From Halichondria panicea (Eukaryota > Porifera > Demospongiae > Suberitida > Halichondriidae), in contig NC_087381.1 in assembly GCF_963675165.1 (NCBI RefSeq), positions 6,635,378-6,699,377 on the forward strand: a stretch of DNA of 64,000 nt, read 5' to 3'. This document shows positions 55,901-61,920 of the stretch, in pieces (position 1 is the stretch's first letter; each line of letters begins with the position of its first letter). A model generated the notes under the pieces. The model worked only from the letters and a program-made list of their open reading frames with translations. It was not told where the DNA came from and ran no database searches. Made by a program: the position numbers and the translations under genes.

Positions 55901-58900
55901 CCACCTCGATATGAGGCCGTGGTATATATTTGATGGACATATATATATTTGAGTAAAATCTCACTGTTTGGGAAAATACGCTTAGTCCCTTCTTGTGCCT
56001 ATACAGTTCTTAGAGAAAATGGTAGGAGTATTTTCACGAGGGTACGATACATAAACCAACGCATGTGCAGTTAACTTTTTTCTAGTATCCATAATTTGTT
56101 TGTATCCACAGTGGCAGTGAATAAGGCTGGAGACACTCCTCTTTCCAGTGCGTGTTACCGTGGTGACCTGGAGATGGTCAAAGCTATCATCAACAAGCAT
56201 GTTGATCCAAATAGTAAGTTTATTTATCAGTGCTGTTACGTTGTTGATGGTGGTCTTCCACAGAGCCAGTCAACAAGGCTGGTGACACCCCACTCTCTCT
56301 GGCCTACAAAAATGGACACTGGGAGGTGGTCAAGTATCTCGCCATCACTCATCACTGTGATACAAAAAGTAAAGTTTGTTCATGGTTGTCAATGAATGAC
56401 CTGTTGGATTTATCGCACTATTAAATTGCATTTTATTATTGATACCGTAGCTGTAAGTTTGGCTCTATTATTGGCAGTTTTTAATGCTGCAGGCATAATT
56501 ATTATAAGTGAAAATGATGTACTGGGACTGACTATCAAGCTAATTGCATGCTATTGGTAATCTTTAATCCATGATTCGTCAATCGCCAAGTTTACCCGCT
56601 ATAAGTTATACCCTATAGCATGATATATAATTATAGTATGGGACAGATTGCCATTTTCTGGATCTCAGTCAAGACACTAGATAAACTTATTAACCCGAGG
56701 CGCGTAGGCGGCCTCGGTTACAGTAGTCTGTCTGTGTGTCTGTGTGTCTGTGTGTCCGTGTGTATGTCTGTCGCTCAGTTTGGCTTACCTGGTGATTTAG
56801 GCATCACAATTATTTTGTACGTAGGGAAACTTGTAGTAAGGCTTATAAAATTTGGCAGATTTTGCAAAGAAGTCTTTGTTTCGCAGAAAAGGCGAGCTAA
56901 ACCTAAGAAGCTTTTTACGTACTACTAAACGCGGCTATTATTTAAAACATTAAGTACCATAAGACCTCGATTTAAGGCGACCCTCCAAATATGCGGCACC
57001 CAGGAGCTTCAGCAATTTTCTGACCTCTATAAAAGTGAGCGACAGCTGCGTTGACAATTATTTTTTTATTTTGCGTTCTAAATAGAGGAAAATATAGCCA
57101 CTCCTTAGCCTCGATTGTAGCCCACTGGAAACTCAGTGTTTTAAGCGGCCTAAAATCGAGGCAAGTAGACTCTATAAAGTTACTTCCAATTAGATGCGAC
57201 CCTCTAAATATGCGACACCAGGGCTTCAATATATAATTGTTCAACCTCCGACCTCTGGCTTAAAAAGTGTCGCTTTAAATCAAGATGTTACGGTAGCCCA
57301 GCTAGATGAGGCTATTATTGGAAACATAAGCCAATAATTACTGTTTGCTTTGTGTGTTTGTGGAAAAGGGTCGATACAATAGAAAGCTAGAATTGTGTCT
57401 GGTTTGTCTCTGTTAGCTGACTCTGGGATCCTACTCAAGGAGCCATACTTCTCTGCATGAGACTCCAGGCTTCTTTGCTGTGATCCTAGTCCACAGTGCA
57501 TACATCTATCTATGAACCACTAAAACTCTGTTCTCAAATGTTTCAGCATGCCTCCTAATCTGGTTTAGCTCCTGAGTTGCTGTGCTAGACAGTTAAGTCA
57601 TACATGATATTCATCACTACATGCACTGTATTATATCACTGTTCTGGTTTCTTTATAATCATGTCACCAGCCGAGGGTTTGCACTTTAGTGCTCTAGTTA
57701 TTTTTTTAGTGATGGCATTAATTTTTGTGAACATTCTTTAACTGTATTCCGTGGTAAAGTTGTAATCCATGTCACGAACATTAATTTGAGAATAGTAGCC
57801 CATGCTGTAAATATTTTGATATTTTGATTTAGTTTCCTGTCATCAGTTGGTTGTTCACTTAAAATGTAAACCTTTGGGTAACTCCATAACTATTATGGTT
57901 TCACGGTCGGAGCAGCAATCCACACCACAGAAGCAAATTATTCCTGTCTTAGACTAGTTGACTAACCTCCGAATAAAGGACAGTTTGAGAGTTTTGTCCT
58001 CTGGTGGGAGGTTAATTCATATCGAAGACTGTTGCAGCGTGCATGTGTACAATTGACTCCCTCACACTCACAAGAATTGCTTTGGAGAAGTGCTGCTGGA
58101 GCTCATGCCAACTCAACCTGCTTTTACCATCGACCACCAACCCATATATCTTGTTTGCGTGTTTCTTCCATATTCTCACAATTTCAAGTAGAATTGCATA
58201 AGACACCCACCCAGAATGATGAGTTTGAGCAAGTAGCTAAATGTTCAAAGCAGTTTAGTGAGTAGCTAGTTAGACCAAAGGTTAGACTCTACTCTTTGCT
58301 GGTACCAACTTGTCTTATAATTATCTCCAAACAATATCAATGCCTACATGATACCTTGCCTTTATACCTTGCCTTCATTGGTTTGCTGTTCCTTGTGTAT
58401 AGAGAATGTACTTGATATAGTACAACTATCTAGATATAATTTTTATGACCTACAATGTGTCCATCACATCATTCGCAACGAATACTTCTCACGTATTCAG
58501 CGAAATTAATTTTACCTACCATGTTATTAATTTTGCTAATGATTGTATTTTGCGTCACTTATACTGCATGTCTGTGGTAACTGCAATATCAGTGAAATAG
58601 AACAATACTACAATTATAGCCACCTCGATATGAGGCCGTGGTATATATTTGATGGACGCATATTATAATTATATTCGAGTAAAATCTCACTGTTTAGGAA
58701 AATATTCTTAGTCCCTTCTTGTGCCTATAAAGTTCTTAGAAAATGGTGGGTGTATTTTCACGAGGGTACGATACATGGACCAATGCATGTGCTTTTAACT
58801 TTTTTCTAGTGTCCACAATTTACTTGTATTCACAGTTGCATTGAATAAGGCTGGAGACACTCCTCTCTCCCTTGAGTGTTCCAGTGGTAACCTGGAGATG

Positions 58901-59838
58901 GTCAAGGCTCTCATCAACAAGCATGTTGATCCAAATAGTAAGTGTTTATCAGTGCTGTTACATTGTTGAAGGTGGTCTTCCATAGAGCCAGTCAACAAGG
59001 CTGGCGACACTCCAATCTCTCTGGCCTGTGCAAGTAAGTGTTTATCGATCAGTGTTATTACGTTTTCGATGATGATCTTTCACAGAGCCAGTCAACAAGG
59101 CTGGTGACACCCTACTCTCTCTGGCCTACAAAGGTGTACACTGGGAAGTGGTCAAGTATCTTGCTCAAGAACATCAGTGTGACCCAAAATGTGTGTGTTA
59201 CCTTTTTTAGTGTCTTTAATTATGCTTGTATATCCACAGTTGCAGTGAATGAGGCTGGAGACACTCCTCTCTCACTTGAGTGTTCCTATGGTAACCTGGA
59301 GATGGTCAAGGCTATCATCAACAAGCATGTTGATCCAAATAGTAAATGTTTATCAGTGCTGTTACGTTGTTGATGGTGATCTTCCACAGAGCCAGTCAAC
59401 AAGGCTGGTGACACCCTACTCTCTCTGGCCTGTGCTAATGGCCACTTGGACACAGTCAAGTATCTTGTGAATGAGCATCATTGTGATCCTAGAAGTAAGA
59501 TTCTTGTGATAGATATTATAATTAATTTATTACCAGTATGTACAAATGAATAATTATCATGCCAACTATTTGTATGGTTTAATTTGAAGCATAATAAATT
59601 ATAATGCTTTTTCCTTGAAGCTGTCACAATAAAACTATTGAGCATCTCAGTGAACTTTCTAGTGTCCACAATTTGCTTGTATATAGTAAGTATTTATCAG
59701 TGCTGTTAAGTTGTTGATGGTGATCTTCCACAGAGCCAGTCAACAAGGCTGGTGACACTCCACTCTCTCTGGCCTACAAAGGTGGATGCTGGGAAGTGAT
59801 CAAGTATCTCGCCATCACTCATCACTGTGATACAACAA
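34976..59838 (+). CDS. gene 2: ankyrin - Death - long ankyrin array (3' end not in window)
   Basis: Paralogue of gene 1. Exons: 34976-34980, 35158-35459, 36002-36103, 36509-36757, 37633-37725, 40035-40139, 40207-40311, 40379-40483, 49927-50028, 50077-50181, 50515-50616, 50665-50760, 50827-50925, 53393-53494, 53545-53649, 56112-56213, 56264-56368, 58836-58937, 58986-59033, 59086-59190, 59240-59341, 59390-59494, 59734-59838. Apart from the leader junction (phase 2), every internal junction is phase 1, so the message stays open through any subset of array exons. No Roc-COR exon follows within 4.1 kb; it may lie beyond the window or be lost. Expansion is by duplication of exon pairs linked by a 48-nt intron and by 2.7-kb blocks. 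The role is inferred from gene 1: ankyrin-based recognition linked to Death-domain signalling. It could be a pseudogene if the 3' half is absent, but in-frame indels in several exons suggest constraint. Confidence 0.65.
35158..35459 (+). CDS. gene 2 exon 2: N-terminal ankyrin repeats
   Basis: It begins T-GAC-AAC after TCCCCATAG and ends ACAG before GTGAGC. Encodes DNLAKQLYLASYKGRDQEVL, LELLKRGAPPNN, HSGYTPLHRACINHHLRSAQ, LLIKFGAIV, GGRTPLHWACLLNSEATAK and LLLEHHCPT: an N-cap helix pair and two canonical ankyrin repeats. It is closely similar to 10197-10531. Confidence 0.85.
36002..36103 (+). CDS. gene 2 exon 3: ankyrin repeat
   Basis: 102 bp, phase 1-1: (D)IKNNDGQTAADMARLGGHRG, then LANYVEGFQPGPR. 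A clean ankyrin repeat, better preserved than the gene 1 equivalent. Confidence 0.85.
36509..36757 (+). CDS. gene 2 exon 4: Death domain
   Basis: 249 bp, phase 1-1: DALSSYPTLEQLSQLECD, QWLQLGFHLGLGNDQLETIK (helices 1-3), IDMQWKDIVEALVSIGEYKL (helices 5-6) and ESVC. It has the expected W-x-x-L-G-x-x-L-G-L and W-x-x-I-V-E-A-L patterns of a Death domain, about 80 residues long. It would mediate homotypic adaptor contacts; partner unknown. Confidence 0.85.
36854..37538. mobile_element. foldback MITE, full-length copy, TA duplication
   Basis: Left end GAGTAAACAACCGATTATC, right end GATAATCGTTCGTTTACTC, TA on both sides (36852-36853, 37539-37540). Inverted subterminal blocks include CAGCTCAGAGCACTAAGTGG near the left and CAGCTTAGTGCTCTGGGCCG near the right. 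The interior has GAGAGAGAG tracts on both arms. The truncated relative is at 5664-6222. Confidence 0.85.
37633..37725 (+). CDS. gene 2 exon 5: ankyrin repeat
   Basis: 93 bp, phase 1-1: (G)EGESALSVSAYYGWLYCVK, then RLVETMGLNPK. First repeat after the Death domain, orthologous in position to 17272-17409. Confidence 0.8.
37951..38323. mobile_element. MITE with CCGTATATGCTTGATC ends, TA duplication
   Basis: CCGTATATGCTTGATCAGGA-GCCGC at the left is inverted with GCGGCTC and TGATCGAGCATATACGG at the right; TA flanks both ends (37949-37950, 38324-38325). An internal duplicate (CAACCTTTA…TTTGTCATCAAAAGTT) occurs at about 38050-38130. Confidence 0.8.
38324..39960. other. gene 2 intron, no gene recognised
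   Basis: No ankyrin exon or other coding motif is seen. At 39447-39730 sequences of the GTATAGCGGGAATTTTCGCG type followed by CGTTCGAATAACGGCTGCGG look like MITE ends without clear partners. Confidence 0.4.
39964..40034 (+). pseudogene. remnant of an HVDPN-type ankyrin exon plus its 48-nt intron
   Basis: Only the last codons (AAGCATGTTGATCCAAATA) of the exon survive, followed by the standard 48-nt intron (GTAAGTGTTTATCAGTGCTG … CTTCCACAG). The upstream part of the exon has been replaced by unrelated sequence. Confidence 0.75.
40035..40139 (+). CDS. gene 2 exon 6: ankyrin repeat
   Basis: 105 bp, phase 1-1: PVNKAGDTPLSLACANGHLD, then TVKYLVNQHHCDPK. Confidence 0.85.
40207..40311 (+). CDS. gene 2 exon 7: ankyrin repeat
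   Basis: 105 bp, phase 1-1: TVNKASDTPLSLACANGHLD, then TVKYLVNQHHCDPK. The introns before and after (67 bp each, with TGGTACATAATTATGGTA) are near copies of each other. Confidence 0.85.
40379..40483 (+). CDS. gene 2 exon 8: ankyrin repeat
   Basis: 105 bp, phase 1-1: TVNKAGDTPLSLAYKRGHWE, then VVKYLAITHHCDTK. It starts the oldest of the 2.7-kb-type units. Confidence 0.85.
40831..41897 (+). mobile_element. CCCGAGGCGCGTAG repeat family, copy 1
   Basis: It starts TTAACCCGAGGCGCGTAG, then GTCTGTGTGTCTG, CAGTTTGGCTTACCTGGTGA, AACGCGGCTATTATT, and ends GCGAGGGTTTGCACTTTAGT-GCTCTAGTT. Copies sit at 51249, 53971 and 56690 in the tandem units and inverted at 22611. It has no coding capacity. Confidence 0.7.
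41078..41484. mobile_element. nested MITE with GACCTCGATTTAAGGCGAC ends
   Basis: CCATAAGACCTCGATTTAAG-GCGAC at the left and GTCGCTTTAAATCGAG-ATCTTACGGTA at the right are inverted. An inner pair (AGCCTCGATTGTAG / CTAAAATCGAGGC) also exists. It is present in all three tandem units; a solo right-end fragment lies at 49756-49801. Confidence 0.75.
41899..44290 (+). mobile_element. microsatellite-bearing repeat, copy 4 with insertions
   Basis: It starts ATGATTCGAGGCGTAGCCGC, has a short TG tract (41931-41958) and ends GAGCGAAAGCATAACATGGC … CTTGCAACACTTG. It carries the CAGTGGCGG element 42584-42948 and about 0.9 kb of sequence (42950-43860) in which I recognise nothing. Confidence 0.6.
42584..42948. 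mobile_element. CAGTGGCGG-type MITE
   Basis: It starts CAGTGGCGGGTCTAGG and ends CCCTCTGGATCCGCCAC, with complementary ends in the style of the CAGTGGCG family. The target duplication is not clear. The last bases are degraded (CCACGAA). Confidence 0.55.
45237..45432. repeat. 20-22-bp minisatellite (TTTATAAATCCA units)
   Basis: Units of the form CAGATTTATAAATCCAT/C are repeated about nine times; a shorter inverted set is at 49090-49150. Confidence 0.8.
45482..45527. mobile_element. 46-bp Mutator-like miniature element
   Basis: It starts TAGCCTCGAATCCACGCCGA, ends GGCCTGGTCTCAAGGCTA and is flanked by GTGCAAAGG on both sides (45473-45481, 45528-45536). It consists almost only of its two ends. 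Confidence 0.8.
46137..48857 (-). mobile_element. 5'-truncated LINE insertion with poly(A) and 11-bp target duplication
   Basis: The minus-strand element ends in a poly(A) tract (poly-T at 46136-46155 on the plus strand). Flanks CATTATACGAT (46126-46136) and CATTGCACGAT (48858-48868) form an 11-bp target duplication with two mismatches. About 2.7 kb remains; ORF1 and the first part of the endonuclease are absent, as usual for 5'-truncated LINEs. Confidence 0.85.
46521..48857 (-). CDS. LINE ORF2 protein: partial endonuclease + reverse transcriptase
   Basis: About 779 codons stay open. Residues 1-150 are the C-terminal part of an apurinic endonuclease (ITFGIYYRPPSSDSSN, LILTGDFNIDL, and GSDHNTVLL with the catalytic SDH). 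From about 350 the reverse transcriptase follows: ASGPDGISSQMI, NYRPISLLSLISKALERI, FGFRPKSSTQEALL, VFFDVKKAFDSVPH, TSGVPQGSILGPLLFNIF and the catalytic LILYADDILLYK, then TVKYLGVTINNDLKW and the thumb region to NILNN. The first codons are flanking DNA: the frame runs into the insertion site. Just after the stop, a shifted frame still encodes the normal C-terminal block HRHSFFVSVIPIWNSLPL near 46.35-46.40 kb, so the tail is broken. The type is jockey/CR1-like superfamily; the exact clade is unresolved. Confidence 0.9.
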   Translation of the reverse strand, partial: YTHESVMNTVHLNHPRIELLLVDLKLRGKTITFGIYYRPPSSDSSNLDELESSLEELSAPKLSNLILTGDFNIDLISNPNHSQLCSIQTKFGLKQVVTSPTRESTTSTTLIDHIYVSEQLPDISCFVQPPVPGSDHNTVLLRINKMTTHSSKNRQRKIWLYKKANFDEAKAILQCLSTESFPSDDVNTLWTQWLDFFTLTMSKTIPSKTIKHRHRLPYLTNNLMNAVKRKLKLFKQAKLLKSELAWSKYTSARNKTLAALRSAKSKFFKCLAGKLNSPRDFWSAYNKLSPSKNRTPAELKNNNSTATTSLEKADMLNSAFASFFTSPTASCSTPEEMSTPNCSLSDIECTQEEVHHLLSSCKPNTASGPDGISSQMIRGTATAISPTITKIFNRSLKQSRVPDLWKVSNVTPILKDGDPTSPSNYRPISLLSLISKALERIVHKRISKFLYSNKLLSNCQFGFRPKSSTQEALLSVTNDWHKLLENDHQVATVFFDVKKAFDSVPHPQIISSLQVVGICGNLLHWIKDYLTNREQRVVLEGTMSDPVAVTSGVPQGSILGPLLFNIFMNSIANINLSTNAKLILYADDILLYKPINSTIETQDLQGDVNEINPWMQSHGLTANHSKTKLLTITRSTRTILMNIDINNHRISPCDTVKYLGVTINNDLKWACHIHNTCKKAKQHLGFIYRKFHKSPPQIRNQIYRTAVLPKLDYCGAVWDPHHHTDIKKLESVQKFAGKIVTKQWRAEYPDLLASLNWKPLSSRRKNQKLKVCFNILNN
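49161..49700. other. gene 2 intron, no gene recognised
   Basis: An ACAGGGGCGTTTCTAGAG segment at 49158 resembles one end of a CAGTGGCG-like element. Nothing else is supported. Confidence 0.4.
49927..50028 (+). CDS. gene 2 exon 9: ankyrin repeat (HVDPN type)
   Basis: 102 bp, phase 1-1: AVNEAGDTPLSLECSRGDLE, then MVKALINKHVDPN. Followed by a 48-nt intron. Confidence 0.85.
50077..50181 (+). CDS. gene 2 exon 10: ankyrin repeat
   Basis: 105 bp, phase 1-1: PVNKAGDTPLSLAYKNRHLE, then IIKYLAQEHQCDPK. The donor is AAAT|GTGCGT rather than GTAAGT. Confidence 0.75.
50231..50496. mobile_element. CAGTGGCG MITE with 5-bp target duplication
   Basis: It starts CAGTGGCGTAGGCAGAGG, ends CCTGGCTACGCCACTG and is flanked by ATTTG (50226-50230, 50497-50501). 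The empty site CAATTTGCTTGTATCCACAG can be inferred from 59666-59680 and related introns. Confidence 0.8.
50515..50616 (+). CDS. gene 2 exon 11: ankyrin repeat (HVDPN type)
   Basis: 102 bp, phase 1-1, same core as 49927-50028 (nearly identical DNA), so a recent duplicate. Confidence 0.85.
50665..50760 (+). CDS. gene 2 exon 12: ankyrin repeat with 9-bp deletion
   Basis: 96 bp, phase 1-1: PVNKAGDTPLSLACANGHLD, then TVMNQHHCDPK. Three codons of helix 2 (K-Y-L region) are missing compared with the 105-bp exons, without frame loss. Confidence 0.8.
50827..50925 (+). CDS. gene 2 exon 13: ankyrin repeat with altered start
   Basis: 99 bp, phase 1-1: (T)NKAGDTPLSLAYKSGHWE, then VVKYLVITHHCDTK. A 6-bp shortening at the acceptor (ATGTCAG|CTAACAAGG) removes two codons but keeps phase. 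Confidence 0.8.
51249..52261 (+). mobile_element. CCCGAGGCGCGTAG repeat family, copy 2 (tandem unit 1)
   Basis: Same ends and order as 40831-41897, including the nested GACCTCGATTTAAGG MITE. It sits at the same place in units 1-3, so it was present before the tandem duplication. Confidence 0.75.
53393..53494 (+). CDS. gene 2 exon 14: ankyrin repeat (HVDPN type)
   Basis: 102 bp, phase 1-1: AVNKAGDTPLSSACYRGDLE, then MVKAIINKHVDPN. Confidence 0.85.
53545..53649 (+). CDS. gene 2 exon 15: ankyrin repeat
   Basis: 105 bp, phase 1-1: PVNKAGDTPLSLAYKNGHWE, then VVKYLAITHHCDTK. Straddles the junction of tandem units 1 and 2. Confidence 0.85.
53971..54979 (+). mobile_element. CCCGAGGCGCGTAG repeat family, copy 3 (tandem unit 2)
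   Basis: Copy carried by tandem unit 2, with the nested MITE; ends as in 51249-52261. Confidence 0.75.
56112..56213 (+). CDS. gene 2 exon 16: ankyrin repeat (HVDPN type)
   Basis: 102 bp, phase 1-1. Identical by eye to the exon at 53393 (offset 2719). Confidence 0.85.
56264..56368 (+). CDS. gene 2 exon 17: ankyrin repeat
   Basis: 105 bp, phase 1-1. Identical by eye to the exon at 53545; spans the unit 2/3 junction. Confidence 0.85.
56690..57699 (+). mobile_element. CCCGAGGCGCGTAG repeat family, copy 4 (tandem unit 3)
   Basis: Copy carried by tandem unit 3, with the nested MITE. Confidence 0.75.
58836..58937 (+). CDS. gene 2 exon 18: ankyrin repeat (HVDPN type)
   Basis: 102 bp, phase 1-1: ALNKAGDTPLSLECSSGNLE, then MVKALINKHVDPN. 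Confidence 0.85.
58986..59033 (+). CDS. gene 2 half-ankyrin exon (48 bp)
   Basis: Acceptor CTTCCATAG, then PVNKAGDTPISLACA and donor CAA|GTAAGT. Only helix 1 of the repeat is left. The exon is still phase 1-1, so an exact 57-bp (19-codon) loss joined helix 1 to a donor. It may be skipped in mature mRNA. Confidence 0.55.
59086..59190 (+). CDS. gene 2 exon: ankyrin repeat
   Basis: 105 bp, phase 1-1: PVNKAGDTLLSLAYKGVHWE, then VVKYLAQEHQCDPK; donor AAAT|GTGTGT, like exon 50077. Confidence 0.75.
59240..59341 (+). CDS. gene 2 exon: ankyrin repeat (HVDPN type)
   Basis: 102 bp, phase 1-1: AVNEAGDTPLSLECSYGNLE, then MVKAIINKHVDPN, followed by the 48-nt intron. Confidence 0.85.
59390..59494 (+). CDS. 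gene 2 exon: ankyrin repeat
   Basis: 105 bp, phase 1-1: PVNKAGDTLLSLACANGHLD, then TVKYLVNEHHCDPR. Confidence 0.85.
59734..59838 (+). CDS. gene 2 last ankyrin exon in window
   Basis: 105 bp, phase 1-1: PVNKAGDTPLSLAYKGGCWE, then VIKYLAITHHCDTT, donor CAA|GTAAGT. Immediately upstream, 59691-59733 is the usual mini-intron sequence (GTAAGTATTTATCAGTGCTG…) without its 5' exon, a footprint of a lost HVDPN-type exon. Confidence 0.85.
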
Positions 59839-59929
59839 GTAAGTCCAGTCTTATTTTCCTTGTTGTGAATGACCAGTTGGTTTTATTGCAACTATAAATT
59901 TGGTGCTAATGCTCTTTATGGATTCTATA

Positions 59930-60238
59930 ATGCACCTATCAATGTGTTGCCCCACTACCCTCCCCCCGGGACGTACGGGGGAATTTGATCTAATTTGATC
60001 TGAAATGTAGGCCCCATACTGGGGGATTTGAACCTGGCTTTGCGTAGTAAAGACTCTTTTATAACCTATTTTGATGTGTGCAACTGCTTGGGGCTCAAAA
60101 ATCCTCTGTTGACTGGGGGATTTGAACACAGAATCCTTCCCCCATCAGGGGGAATTTGACCTGAGGTACGGTCAAATCTCCCATATAATCCCTACCCCTC
60201 CCGGGGGGGAGAGTGGGGCGACACATTGATAGGTGCAT
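59930..60238. mobile_element. G/C-rich hairpin MITE
   Basis: ATGCACCTATCAATGTGTTG-CCCCACT at the left and AGTGGGGCG-ACACATTGATAGGTGCAT at the right are inverted. Inside, GGGGGAATTTGA and GGGGGATTTGAAC units occur in both orientations. Confidence 0.8.
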
Positions 60239-61082
60239 AATAATGATATAATAACGAGTGTTATATCCCGTTGCTACGTTGTTGCCAAGTGCAATATGCA
60301 GCATAATGCACTGCTGAAAGTCATATTGCACTGACCGCAAAGTCATATTGCACTAACCACAAAACGCCCCTCTGGCATAATTAAATTAAATATTGTATCA
60401 TGAGAAATAACAAGTATCAAAGTAAGTCCAGCCATGCAGGAATGTTCAGCACTGCTGGAGTTTCTTCTTTGCAACCATGCAGGTTTAAAATCGTCCCAGG
60501 CTCATTTTGTGAAGATTCTGTTTTCCTAGACCTAGTCCTCCACTTCTTGATGCACGGTCAATTCTGGCTTCACCATAGCACTAGAAGCGGCTCTTTTTGC
60601 AGGGGGCTTGAGCTGTTTTGCAGCAGTGTAGAGGCGATTTTCTTTGGCTTGGTTGTGATGCCGAGGATAGTGGAGGGGGCTGTTCGAGCAGCAGTTACAC
60701 TGATGAGTAGTATAGTGGGGTGGGGCTGTTTCTTCGCATCAGTAAATGGGGTGGGGCTATTTCTTTGCAGCAGTAGCGGGGTGGGGCTGTTTTGCAGCAC
60801 CAGATGTGGGGTGGGGCTGTTTTGCAGTGGTTTCAGCGTTGGTTGTGTCAAGCCATTCGTCGGTCATGCCAATCTTATACGCTGCATATACTGGCGTCTA
60901 GGAGAGAGAAGAGATGGAGCTGTGTCTAGAGTTGTCTTTGTCATCTTTTTGTGCAGTTTATATTGTGTTACTAAGACAGTGTTATGTTGCTATGCCCTCG
61001 GGATATAAACTAGTTATTACACGTGCACTCGGGATGCATGGAATATATTGCATACATCCCTTGTGCCCGTGTTATAACTATA
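60239..61082. other. no gene recognised; 60715-60840 minisatellite
   Basis: A plus-strand frame of 202 codons (60400-61008) exists, but much of it is a GGGGTGGGGCTGTTT-type minisatellite (four to five units at 60715-60840) and the rest has no domain. I do not call it a gene. A short hairpin (ACACGTGCACTCGGGATGCA / TGCATACATCCCTTGTGCCCGT) lies at about 61019-61073. Confidence 0.5.
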
Positions 61083-61783
61083 ACTTGCAAGCGTGCGCTT
61101 GCTAATGCCTCTCGCCATGTTATGCTTTCGCTCAAAAAGTATTAGTGTTATAATTATAATGAATTTTATATTAAAGTTAGCTTTTCTATATAAAGTCACT
61201 GAGAAGAAAAGACTTATTTACATGCATCTATAGTTGTTATTTATGGCTTACCAGGACCTCAAGAAAGAAGAAAATTGATTCTTTCAGGATCTGTAGTTCA
61301 GTGTATATAATATCTAAGAAGAAAAGACTTGTGTACATGCATATTGTTATCTATATTGTTATATGGTAGTGTTTTGTGGCTTACCAGGCCCTCAAGAAAA
61401 AGATGATTCTTCCAGGAGGATCTGGATATCTGGATCTTGGATATTATTTTCTCACACATGCGTGTGTCCAAAGAGATCAATTTCACAAATGGCTACTGTT
61501 AGCTAGCTGTTTTAACAGATATTTTATGAGTCTTGTAGCTAACAAAAAGCTAGCGCTTTAGTGCAAGGCTGTATGTTGAACAGAAAGTTTGTGTGAACAG
61601 ATGATGCTATGAAAGATTCTGAAGAGACTGCAACAGCCTTCAATGTGAGTCAAACTAGCCATAACTCGAGAAAGAAGCTTTAGTTTGCTAATCCACGAAT
61701 CAAAATCCAAGAGAACATGGCTAGAAGCCTATAGAAGCTGTTAGTTTTCGTCGCATTGCAACCGTTGAGCAGTTACTGCTGGA

Positions 61784-61873
<90 letters not shown>

Positions 61874-61920
61874 ACAGTCAGCTTTACCGTATCTCTCGTG
61901 CGGCTACGCCTCGAGGCATA
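61083..61920 (-). mobile_element. microsatellite-bearing repeat, copy 5 (inverted)
   Basis: On the minus strand it begins ATGCCTCGAGGCGTAGCCGC (61920) and ends GAGCGAAAGCATAACATGGC … CTTGCAAG (61083). It carries the longest microsatellite of the window, (CA)n at about 61787-61877 on the plus strand. Confidence 0.7.
61787..61877. repeat. (CA)n microsatellite
   Basis: About 45 CA units, with one AA interruption near the right end. It lies at the same internal position as the TG tracts of the other family copies. Confidence 0.95.

Larger units (their letters stand above)
53555..56273 (+). repeat. 2.7-kb tandem unit 2
   Basis: 2719 bp. By eye almost identical to unit 3 over its first half and to unit 1 over its second half. 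Confidence 0.9.
56274..58995 (+). repeat. 2.7-kb tandem unit 3
   Basis: About 2722 bp. The first half (to about 57.6 kb) matches unit 2 almost perfectly; the second half is clearly more diverged, for example GAAATTAATTTTACCTACC near 58503. Confidence 0.9.

Noticed and set aside
50831-58995. Short frames repeated with 2719-bp spacing (such as those with many Cys/Val codons from GTGTGTCTG)
   Set aside because: They are repeated because the DNA unit is duplicated; they lie in the CCCGAGGCGCG repeat and microsatellite-like tracts.
60400-61008. 202-codon plus-strand frame
   Set aside because: Largely encoded by a G-rich minisatellite with no domain; flanking DNA is transposon-derived.
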